64,000 bases of DNA from Chrysomallon squamiferum (Eukaryota; Mollusca; Gastropoda; Neomphalida; Peltospiridae), in contig CM022665.1 in assembly GCA_012295275.1 (NCBI GenBank), positions 30,558,957-30,622,956 of the forward strand, in the 5' to 3' direction. How positions within the stretch are numbered: the first letter of the stretch is position 1; the number at the start of each line of letters is the position of its first letter. The notes under the pieces were generated by a model. The model saw nothing but the letters and a program-made list of their open reading frames with translations, made no database searches and was not told the origin of the DNA. Positions 37,671 to 50,500 of this stretch are shown here, in pieces. Made by a program: the position numbers and the translations under genes.

Positions 37671-40600
37671 CACAATCTCTCATTATTTTTTAGACAGATT
37701 TTAAAATATTTCTTCACTAAAATTTTACATTAAAAAAACACAATAATCATAACACCAGATATGTACTATAATATAGTAGAATTATTAAATATTTCTATAA
37801 AAAAGAAATAAATTTTGGTTTTAGTTGTACTTGAACTGGACAGGATCAGATGCTGAGAGCGGAATATTTGATTATGAAATTGGTTTTGCATCCAGCAAGA
37901 ATGGTGCAGCATCTCCTGATGTCAAACCCTTCACATCAACACATCAGCATCAACATGAACAACTGTTGCACACCAACATCAATGCAGGAAGACGATTCTT
38001 TATCATCATCAAAGTCATCAACAAAGCTAAAAACTCAGCAAATAAAGTAAGTACATGTTGTTTGTAGTTACAACTGTTCTGACAAAAATAAACATTTGAT
38101 CATTTGTTTTTACAGATTATCTTATAAAAATCTTGTAATTTCATCCATTTCACAAAAATATTCTGCATAAAACTTGAAACTGCAGATTCAGACATAAATA
38201 TATTCATACCTGATACCCCGTAAAAATGTTGTTGTTTTTTCCCCATTAATAATGTAGTTCTTGTATATATAAATAATTTCCTGTCTAGTGATCATTTTAA
38301 AAATAAAGGAATTTCTGTAATTTATTTTTAATTTTTGGATTTTTGTGGGGTGCATGATCACATTTTTATTCATGTGATTTTCTTTATGTTAAAGGTGATT
38401 GGTCCAGTGATAGTTTTAACCGAAAACCCTGTCTTCACACCACCAATCAAAGTAACTCTACAAGAAAATTACCTGGTTGCAGAATGGACGACTTCAACAT
38501 TCACTGACATGGAAACCAAATATTTAAAATATTCATTTGCTGTTGGTGTGTTTGATTTCTTGGTTCTGTTTTATTCTGATCTGATTTGTTTAAGTTCATT
38601 GTTATTCCCCCAATTTGGTGAAACTCACAAACTGAAGTCAAACAGTTTAAAATGTAATTATGTTTTCTTTTTATGATTTGTACAATCTGTTAAAAATTTT
38701 AGTTTTAATACATGTACTATTAAAATGATTTAAATATTTTTATTTTAATACACCTAATATAAAAATGAGTTAACTATTTTTGTTTCGTGCAATATTAAAA
38801 GGTATTAAATATATGTTTTTTGTAACATGTATTATTAAAGTGAGTTAAATATTCTTATTTTGATACATGTAATATTTAAAATATTTTTAAAAATTTGTTT
38901 TATAAAGTGTAATGTTGAAATGTGTTATATATTGTTGTTTTTATAATGTAATACTAAAATCTATTTAAAAACTGGGGTTCAAATATTAAAGTGTAAAATA
39001 TTTTTGCATTATAACATATAATATTAAAATATATTAAATATTTCAGTTTATAAAATGTTACATTAAACTATTAAATATTTTAATTATATAAAATGTAATA
39101 TAAAAAGTTATTGAATTATTTAATTTTATAAAATGTAGTATAAAAAGTGATTATATATTTTAGTTTTGATACATGCAATATTAAAGAGTATTAAATATTT
39201 CAGTTTATAAAATGATATATTAAAGTATATTAAATATTTTAATTTTGTAAAATATTTTAGCTTTGTATGAATTTAAACAGGACACACAGGTAAAGGTGAA
39301 GAAACACACAAGTGGTCTGTGCTGCAGTCAGGTGCAGGATGTGTCATTTCCTCTCCGCCTGTCTGTACAGCTGTGCCTCTGTCTCATCTACAGTTTGGTC
39401 TTCATGAAAAACACACCTACTTTGTGTCTGTCCAGGTGGAGAACATTGTCGGTCAACTCACAGTGGGTGTGTCACAACCGTATCTCCATAGCAACAAACG
39501 TCCACATGCAGGATTAGTCTATGAAGTGATTCCTAATGAGGAAGTTGATGTACTCGAAACATCTGTTAGTGATCATGATTTTATGTCAGAGTTTTAATTA
39601 ACTTAATTATTCCATTTCCTCTTTTATTACAGTTCTAAGTTAAACTGTTCTTAATCTGTACGATGATAAAATTATTCTTATAAGTTGGATGCAATTTGTT
39701 TTGATATAAAAACAACAACATTATCTCTGATTTTAAACAACAAAATACTTCATATGAATTGAATTATAATTGTGTTTTCTACTCTTTTTTTTTAATGAAA
39801 ACTGAAAGATATTTGCTATATTTTAATGAAATCTCATTTTAGCAAATATTATAACTGAAAATGTTATTGAACACAGTGATGAAATCAATATATAAAAATG
39901 TTAAATTACTAATTTGTTTTTACAGTTATTGGAAGACAGTGATCATCAGTTGACAAGAAAAGAACTCAGTGTTCGATGGTTTGGTTTTACTGACAAAGTT
40001 GAAAGTTTGACATTTAAAGTTGGGTTAGGAACATCACAGAAAACTGCTAATATTGTTCCTTTTGTTTCTGTTCTCAGTGAAAACCAACACACGTTTACAA
40101 GTTTAAATCTCAATATTCATCAGGTAAGTAGCTTTTTACACCTTTTTTATTTATTTGTTTTAAGGCCACATTCAATTAACAGATGATGTTGAAAATGATA
40201 ATTACAGCTGCATTATTCATGTATTTCAGTAATATTATTCACTCATTCAGAATTGTTTAAATTGTGTCATATTATGAATGTATTATAGCTGCTGAAGGAT
40301 CAATTATATAACATGAATATGAATAATCAGTTAATTCATATTATAATATATTTAGTAATATTAATAATACATTACAGACATATTATGAATGTATTACAGT
40401 AATATCAAAAAATATATTACTGGAATATTATAAATATTACTGTGACAGTATTATTATGGCTATATTACAGCAATGTTATGACTATCACAGCAATGTTATG
40501 ATGATGTTACAGCAATATTATGACTATATTACAGCAATATTACTCACTGGTTGTGGCTACAAATGAAGCTGGTGATACACTGGTATCCTCAAATGGATTT

Positions 40601-43600
40601 CAGATAGTAGAGAACCAGACTGTTGTGTCTGATGTTGTCATCAATGATGGTCCTGTCTGTCAGTCTGCAGGTTTTTATTTTTTAAAACATATCAGTAGAC
40701 TGATTCCTTGTTTTAATACAAGAGATTACACACAATTTAATTTAGAAATTTCCATGTCTATTTTTTACTGTCTTAAGTCCTATACTTAAGGATATATTAT
40801 ATCTATTTTATCTTCAGAATATTTAAATTATTTTTGATTTTAAAGACAAAAGACTTTTTGGTGGTCAGATTTCAAAAGAGTTTCAGTGTAATAGTAATTA
40901 AATTTTTTTTTTTTTTTTTCAGATAACATGAAATGGAAACCAGAACATTACAAAAACGTAGGCTTTATCTCTATTTATTTATTTATTATTATTTTATTTT
41001 TTTCAGTTGTTTCATAATTTGTTATGTTATTCTTATTGATCTCTGTTTTGATATTTCATACTGGTCTTCAAACACTGTGTACTTTGTACATTGTAGTAAA
41101 TGTGTTGATTGTGTCACTAAGTTGATGAGGAGAAATGTGTTGATTGTGTCACTAAAGTTGATGAGGGAAAATGTGTTGATGATATTTCTTACCAGTCTTC
41201 AAGCTCTGAGCACTTTGTACATTGTAATAAATGTGTTGATTATATCACTAAAGTGACATGTATAGATAATATTTCAGTACTTGTATTTGTTACATTTATG
41301 TTGATAAAGTTAACAAATGTGTTGATTGTGTCACTAAGGTTGATGAAGAGAAATGTGTTGATGATATTTCGTACCAGTCTTCAAGCAGTGTTTATTTTGC
41401 TCACTGGACTCGTTCAGACAGGTCCAAGTCCTTGTATCCAGACGTCGTCTGGAGTCTGCAGAAAAAGAAACCTTTGTCAGGTGATGTTTATAAATTCTTA
41501 AAAATCTATGTATTTTGATATTATATGTCTAATGTAACTGTTAGTGAGAAAACCCACTGATACAATTTCATGGATTACTTTTATTTATTGGCAGAAATAA
41601 ACCTTTCATACACATCTTTCCATTGACAGAAAAGTTAGATACTTCTGCAGTTGGTAAAACAGATAGGAGCACTGGGTGAAACAGGAAATCATTCAGTCAG
41701 TTCAATGAAGAGGACTCAATTTGCAATCAATAAATGATTCCACATAAATTCCTACTTTTATTTTACTGCACACGTTTCCTAGTTCAAACATTTAATACAG
41801 AGTGAATATTTATTACGCAGATTTATCCTGTTTATTTAATGTATTGTATCTGTTTTTACAGTTAATCTGTGGGACAGTGTCAGATCCTATGAACACATAT
41901 CATCCACTGACACTGTGATTGCTGGAGGTGTCAGTTTACAGTCAGGTCACACATACCGAGCTGCCGTCAAGTTGTGTGTCGCAAAAATCTGTTCTCAGCC
42001 AGTTTTCAGTGACGGAGTGACAATTATAACACAACCACCACAGTCAGGAACAATAACTCTGCTGTACTCAGAAACTTCTACTACTTCTCAGGTAGAAATC
42101 AGTAAATACATAAACAAAAAGCAGCAAATAAATAAATAATAAAACAAATAAACAAATGATTACAACTGTAATTAAAAAGATTAAATTATAGGATCTAGCA
42201 GTTTTGAATGTAAGTTTATGACCAAACTGTAATTTTTATTATTTTTGTAATTATAGAAAGTTTAATATTGTATTAGTAATTAATTAAGAAAATTTATTTT
42301 CACAGATAAAGGTCGAGATTGCTAAATTCTTTGATCCTGACATCAAAGATAAAGATGTTGCCATGACAACAATGTCCAGATATGAGTGGGCACTGACAGA
42401 TAACAGGCATGACAGTCGTTTGTTAGAAAAGTGGACACAAGTTAAAAATGTTCAAAACGTAAATTCTACACATGTGAGTTAACACATTTATAAACACCAG
42501 TAAAGTGTTTATAATTCAGTAATTGTTGGTTTTTACTAAGATTAAAAAAGATAAAAATAGAATTAGTATAATTTATTCTTTATGCTTCATTTTTCAGATC
42601 AGTTTCACTGTGACACTTGCTGGAAAACTGAATTTCAGAGAATGCAGACGTCTGGCTGTGAGAGGATTCAACAAAGTTGAGATGTCCACAACGGTGTCTG
42701 CCGATGTCAGAAACTGCTCTGCTTTCGATCCTGCCCTTGTTGTTCCTGCCGTTGTCATCGATGTCTTAGGTAAACACATTTCATGTTCAACTGTCAGTTT
42801 TCGGTTTTGTACTGATAATTATTATTTCAAATGTTTTAAATTTGTATTTGAAAGGCAGTAAAACTTTCAAAATGACTCAAGCTTTTTAATGAAAAATATT
42901 TGTTTCTACATTTTTTCATTTTGTTAAACTAACAGTATTAATTTTTCTTTTTATTAAACTTTGATTGTGATGATTGTGGTTTGGAATATTATTGGAATTT
43001 TTGTTTTAAAAGCTGATAAACTTAAATGCATACAAGTATTTAAATCAAAACTGTCCTTTTTAAATAGTTTTAGATAAACGACATATGTTATATATAATTT
43101 GGTGTTGAAAACAAATTAAACTGAAATTTATACAAGCTTTTAACCAGCTAAACATTGGGTGTGTTTTTTTTAAAGATTATTTATTTATTTACAAAATAGG
43201 TGTGGAAATAAAATATGAAATAAAGTAAATTATCATAATAATTTTGTTTGACATAATGTTGTGTAATGCTAATTTTGATAATTAAGGAAAGAGGAGAGAA
43301 GATGGAGGTGCTGCTGGTGTGATGTTAGATGAAAATGCTCAGTGGACTGAGGACGATGTTGACTACACTCCATACTCTGACATGTTGTCTGCTGTGTGGC
43401 CCAGCCTCAGACACAGAGACTACATGTGGGCGGTAATGGAAGGGAGTTCTGTACCCCCAGCAGCTCACTACCAGCGACAGTCACTGATGTCTGTGTCTGA
43501 CCCTTGTTCTTTACCTGGAGTTGTCAAATGTAATCACACAGGTAAACATCACCACTGTTTTATTAATGTTTTATTATTATTTACACTTTAACAGAAGCAG

Positions 43601-46600
43601 ACTGAAAGAGGAAATTAGAATTTTTTTAAATTATTTTACATATTATATAGATAAAAAATGTAAATTTAAAATATTAATTTACTTGAGAAGACGTTTGTTA
43701 AAAGTATTTCAATTAATTATTCTGCTAATACACTATTGGATACAGTTAATTAACAATATTTTACCTGTTTTAATATATACATAAAAAATACATCAGTACT
43801 ATTTAGTAACCAGATGTAAAATTAATCCTATTTCCAGAACTGAAAAAAAAGAGATATATCAATATTACTTTACCAATAAGAAATTGTCTTTTTTCAGTAT
43901 CAGTGGTATGAGTATTATTATTTTACACATTGAATGTGTGCATATTGTTATTTTGCAGATAAAGTATATGTATTGTTATTTTACAGATAAAGAGTATGTG
44001 TGTTGTTATTTTACAGATAAAGAGTGTGTGTTGTTATTTTACAGATAAAGAGTGTGTGTATTGTTATTTTACAGATAAAGAGTGTGTGTATTGTTATTTT
44101 ACAGATAAAGAGTGTGTGTATTGTTATTTTACAGATAAAGAGTGTGTGTGTTGTTATTTTACAGATAAAGAGTATGTGTGTTGTTATTTTACAGATAAAG
44201 AGTATGTGTATTGTTATTTTACAGATAAAGTGTGTGTGTATTGTTATTTTACAGATAAAGAGTATGTGTGTTGTTATTTTACAGATAAAGAGTATGTGTG
44301 TTGTTATTTTACAGATAAAGAGTATGTGTGTTGTTATTTTACAGATAAAGAGTGTGTGTATTGTTATTTTACAGATAAAGAGTGTGTGTATTGTTATTTT
44401 ACAGATAAAGAGTGTGTGTATTGTTATTTTACAGATAAAGAGTATGTGTGTTGTTATTTTACAGATAAAGAGTGTGTGTGTTGTTATTTTACAGATAAAG
44501 AGTGTGTGTGTTGTTATTTTACAGATAAAGAGTGTGTGTGTTGTTATTTTACAGATAAAGAGTCTGTGTATTGTTATTTTACAGATAAAGAGTATGTGTA
44601 TTGTTATTTTACAGATAAAGTGTGTGTGTATTGTTATTTTACAGATAAAGAGTATGTGTATTGTTATTTTACAGATAAAGAGTATGTGTATTGTTATTTT
44701 ACAGATAAAGGGTATGTGTATTGTTATTTTACAGATAAAGGGTATGTGTATTGTTATTTTACAGATAAAGGGTATGTGTATTGTTATTTTACAGATAAAG
44801 AGTATGTGTATTGTTATTTTACAGATAAAGAGTGTGTGTGTTGTTATTTTACAGATAAAGAGTATGTGTATTGTTATTTTACAGATAAAGAGTGTGTGTA
44901 TTGTTATTTTACAGATAAAGAGTGTGTGTTGTTATTTTACAGATAAAGAGTGTGTGTGTTGTTATTTTACAGATAAAGAGTGTGTGTGTTGTTATTTTAC
45001 AGATAAAGAGTGTGTGTTGTTGTTTTACAGATAAAGAGTGTGCGTGTTGTTATTTTACAGATAAAGAGTGTGTGTTGTTATTTTACAGATAAAGAGTGTG
45101 TGTATTGTTATTTTACAGATAAAGAGTGTGTGTATTGTTATTTTACAGATAAAGAGTGTGTGTTGTTATTTTACAGATAAAGTGTGTGTGTATTGTTATT
45201 TTACAGATAAAGAGTGTGTGTGTTGTTATTTTACAGATAAAGAGTGTGTGTATTGTTATTTTACAGATAAAGAGTATGTGTCTTGTTATTTTACAGATAA
45301 GGAGTATGTAAATGTGGAGTTTGATGAGTCATTACAACATGGAAAGCGTTACTACATCTGTATTCATGCCAGTGAGAAACAAGTGCAGTATGAAAAGTGG
45401 ACAGATTACCTGTTAGAAGTAAATCAGTGCAGTGATGGTGTTGTTATTGATCTCACTAAACCTACTGGTGGTCGAGTGTGGATTAGCAAACTCAATCACA
45501 AGCAATATCAGGTAATCTTTTGTAAATAATCTTAGAATATTTATTTTAAATTATTTCATAATTAGTATATCAAACATACACATAATAATACATATATGAA
45601 TTATTTTATCAGATGAAAAGAATGAATATCAGATTTTCAGTTAATAGTTTTATTGTAATTGTGCATAGAGTTTTCAGTTTATCAATAAAATAGAGAAGTT
45701 CTGTTTTGATCAATTAATTTGTATAAAATAGCTATTTTTGTTTATTTATTTATCTGTTTACATTTTTTTAATTTTTAATTTTTTTAATTTATTTATTTAT
45801 CTTTTTTTGTTTTGTTTTGATGCTGTGCTCATTATTTATGTTAAACTTTATCTTACTCATTAGTTCAGTATACTCTACATTTTTTTTTATGTAAAAGATT
45901 TCTGAAATCTTGGGTAATGATTGTCACACACTAACAAAATAGAAAGAGAGACTAAGAAAACAGGTAAATGAAATGAGAGATTAATTATGTAGACTCAAAG
46001 TTGATATGTTTATTTAATAATTTCAGTCGTCTCTGACTGAGGTGGAGGTGTTGTGGGATGGGTTTACTGATGTTGATGAAATCAGTTCTGTACTGCACAC
46101 TACTGGAATAGCAGACTATCAAATAGCACTTGGTTAGTTTGTTTATCTTCTGTTAACTTTAAATTTTCATTACTTACGTTAAGATTTTTATAAACTTCAA
46201 AAACCCTTGCTTTTGTCTATATTTAAAAATGTTCCTTAAAACTTTTGTTTTGATATATTTTAAAATATCATTTCTCTTTTAAGATTATTAACTAACAAAA
46301 CAGATTACTCAGACTTGAAACAAATGTAGAAATTATGGCTGCTTTTCATTGAGAGGATTTCTAATGTTTTAATATTTACATTTGTAATAATTTCAATAAT
46401 ACCATGTTGAATATTTCTAAAGTTTACTTTTAGTTTGGTTATAGTTCTGTTTTCATGCTAATTTTCTCATTGTAGATGATATTTAACATGTCTCTATATA
46501 ACATACTATTGCATTTATAAAAGACAAATGTTTTATATATAACAACTTGTTATGTTTAATGGATAAAACAAGTTGTTAGGTTTAAAGTATATAACAAGTT

Positions 46601-47479
46601 GTTAGGTTTAATATATATAACAAATTGTTATGTTTATTATTATATATAACAAGTTGTTATGTTCAATGTATATAACAAGTTATGTTCAATGTATATAACA
46701 AGTTGTTATGTTCAATGCATATAACAAGTTGTTGTTTAATATATATAACAAGCTGTTATGTTTAATTTGTATAACAAGTTATATTTAATATATATAATAA
46801 GTTGTTGTTTAATATTATATATAACAAGTTGTTATGTTTAATTTATATAACAAGTTATATTTAATATATATAATAAGTTGTTGTTTAATATTATATATAA
46901 CAAGTTGTTACATTTAATGTAACAAGTTATGTTTAATATATATAACAATGTATATAATAATGTATATAACAAGCTGTGTATATAACAAGCTGTTATGTTT
47001 AATATTATATATAACAAGTTGTTATGTTTAATTTATTTGACAGGTTCAGTTCCTGGAGGTGAAGATGTTGTCAGTTTTCACAACGTTGGCCTTGTCAATC
47101 ACCAAACTTTGCACAGTCTCAAACTACAGAATGGACACACACTGTTTGTCACTGTTAAAGGTTGTTAAATCTATTTGTAAATTCAACCTCTCTTTCTCTC
47201 TCTCATCTGCTATTTAATTGCAGTATCATTGTTTTTATTCAAAAATAATTATAATAAAACATAACAAATATTTAAAGAATAATACATCATAATTATTGCA
47301 ATTCTGTATTATAAATTTTAATTATTTATTTTTATATGATTTTATTTTAATTAATTAATTTATATATATTTTTTTAATTCGTTGAAAAGATGAGCACAAG
47401 TCAAAAAAAAAAAAAAAAATCTTTTAAAGTAATTTTACCCATTTGTAGGAAATAATTTATTCAGTCAGAAATCTTCTTT

Positions 47480-47515
<36 letters not shown>

Positions 47516-50500
47516 ATAACTAATTATAGGATTGATTATTTTGTTTTCAGCAAGAGACTTTGTTAACAAGACTACAGCTGTGACTTCTAAATCTTTCATT
47601 GTGGACAACACCCCACCCCAGCTTACTTCAGTTCAGATACAACTTTCATCTCGTTTCATCACAACCTCACAAATACATGTTTGGTAATCTTCTTTCTATT
47701 TATAGATTTTGTCATACATAAAAGAGCCAATCACTATAATTTCTCTAATTTAAATAGTTTTTAGTTTCATTTTATTTTCATGTACACAAAAAAAAAAAAT
47801 AAATAAATAAATAAATGTTTGATTTCTGTAATTTAAATATTTTAAGTTTCATTTGTCTATACTTTTTTTTATTAATAACAACCTTAAACTATTTGTTGAT
47901 TTTTGATTGGGTAACTTTATTAAATTTATTTATTTTTCATTATTTTTTAATGCTTGTCAGTTAGATTTTCATTAAAATATTTATAATTAGTCCCATTAAA
48001 AGCTGTCTTTTAAATTTTCTATTTTAATCAAATCAGGATTATACCAAATTTTGTATCTACAGTTTCAATTAAAGAAAGAAAAAGAATTTCTTTTAATTCA
48101 GTAGGTTTTAAACTATTTTAAAAGCTATTTAATATTTTAGAGGTATAATATGAAAACATTTTTCTAACATGCAAATAAAGTATATTTTGGTAAATGATAA
48201 ATTGAGATCTATTATGTATTAGCAATGTTTAAAAGGTATCTCATTTCAGCTGGAATGGAGTGTTTTCTGATGTTGAGAGTGGAGTAAAAAGTTTCAGTGG
48301 CTGCTGGTTCAAGACCTGGCTATGATGACGTCATACCTTTCACTGACAGCAGTGACACCTGTATCAACCTGAAATACACCGACAAAATGAAAGCTGGATA
48401 CAAATATTACATCACTGTCAAAGTCAGCTTTTTATATAGTTTATTACTTTATTTATCAGTCTGTAGATAAACAGGTATACAGTATTTACTTTTAATCTTG
48501 TTTTTATTACATATTTTATTTGTTATTTAAATAATTATATATCATTAAAGAATTAACTTGAATCATGAAATATGAGTTGTATATCATTTCACATTCAAAA
48601 CAAATTAGAACTCATTTGCTTTCTTAGTATTTGAAGTTGCTTTTGGTGTGAACAAGACATTATTTATAAAAAAGTATGTACAACAATTACTAGTGAAAGT
48701 TTTTTGATAAAGAGATAATCTTTTTAAAATTTCTGACATTTTAAATTTTTTCAGGCCTTTAATGGAGCTGGACTTTACAAACAAACAGTCTCTCGTTCCA
48801 TCATGATGGACACATCTCCACCCTTACCTGGTCATGTTTATGAAGGGTCAAGGACAGAAGACAAAGATTACATCACCAATGTATCCATGTTTGTTGTCTA
48901 CTGGGACGGATTTGTTGACCCATGATCCTTTATCTCTGTTTACAAGGTCAAGGTTGGCACATGTAAAGGATGTGGTGATCTAGTGGAAGAATTTGAATAC
49001 AATCTGAGAACTGGTAATTTTTTTATTTAAATTTTTTAAAGTTTACCTTGAAAATGTATTATGCTTAAAATTATGTATACATATCATTAGAGACAAAATG
49101 TCATTCAATTTAATATGAAAACCTTTTTTTTAACATCATTTAATTTCCTGTAATTATAAAATCAGATAAACTGATACATTGAAGAATTTTTCTGTTAATG
49201 TTTTATTTGTTAACTGAACAGAAATTGATCTGAGTCACACAGCTCCTGCACAAGGAGTTAAATACTTTGTGACTGTGACAGCATGTAACTCTGCCTTGCT
49301 GTGTACCAGTGCCACTTCAGATGGCGTTGTCATTGACAACACAGCACCAATCAGAGGTCATGTAATGGATGGAATAGGAGACACAGAAACACAGTTCCAA
49401 GCTTCTAAGTTAGTGTACATTTTAGACATTTCTGTCTGTTTGAATTTCATTCTTCAAACGACAATTTTGTAAATCTATAATATGATTATTCATGCTTTTT
49501 CTGTGCTGAAATATTTTGTTCAAAACAATAATTTACAAACAGAATTTTTTACTTTTAATGATTCTTTAGAGTACGTAATATTGTCTAGTCTGTGATGGTA
49601 GGTTGGAATGGGAAATATACAGTCTGATCCTGAATGATTACTAAATGGAAAATCTGTCATTTCAAGTGTGTGTGATATCTCTTTCAAGTATTTTTGGTTA
49701 TTAATTTTAAAAGACAGTATCATGTTTGAAAAAAACAATTATATGTATATATTTGTGTGTTTAGTTTCAAGTGTTTTAGAGTATTATTACTAATGTACAG
49801 GACAAAGTTATATTTCAAATTATAACTAACTACTACATATTTATATATGTATATCTGTGTGTTTAGTTTCAAACTAACTAAAATATTTATATATGTGTAT
49901 ATTTGTGTGTTAGCATCAAGTAACTAAAATAGTATTACTAATGTACAGGACAGTTACTACTAAAATGTATATTTGTGTGTGTTAGCATTAGTATTACTAA
50001 TGTACAGGACAGTGTCATATTTCAAATCACAACTAACTACTACATATTTATATATGTATATTTGTGTGTTAGCATCAAGTAACTAAAATAGTATTACTAA
50101 TGTACAGGACAGTGTTACATTTCATTTTGTTGTTCAGGACGTTTGTGTCAGCCAAGTGGCATGGATTCCAGGATGCTCAGTCTGGTCTGGCTTTTTATGA
50201 GTGGAGGGTTGGAACATCTCCTGGTTCTGCTGATGTGCTCACAGTGACAAGATTACCACTGAGAGAATCTGCTTACACCAGCACCAGTCTAGTGACAAAT
50301 AAACTCATGTACATCACCGTCAGAGCTTACAACAAAGCAGGTTGTCAGATTACTTGTGTTGTTTGACGTCTTTGAAAATAAAACAAAATTTACTTTTATG
50401 AAATAGTAAATACATGCAAAATTAATTCATATTGATATTTCCCATTCCAACTCTAGTTCCATGCTTGCTGAGGTAAATGTCTTGGTAAATCTTTGACGTG

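Larger units (their letters stand above)
34280..39260 (+). repeat. Inverted-repeat arm 2 (gene B exons 12-19)
   Basis: Partner of arm 1, with a spacer of about 29 kb. The left border falls within the first bases of exon 12; the preceding 591-bp intron has no match in gene A. Confidence 0.92.

Noticed and set aside
1-39260. Long inverted repeats as terminal repeats of a giant transposon
   Set aside because: The arms are exon-intron sequence of two paralogous genes, with no transposase and no target-site duplication visible.
43996-45034. Open frames of 316 and 336 codons with perfect 10-residue repeats
   Set aside because: They are translations of the 30-bp minisatellite in two frames, with no start context. 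Only their last part can be coding, if upstream acceptors of exon 29 are used.
43940-45296. CRISPR-like regular array
   Set aside because: Units are contiguous with no unique spacers, in an animal genome, and the unit is explained by the exon 29 junction.
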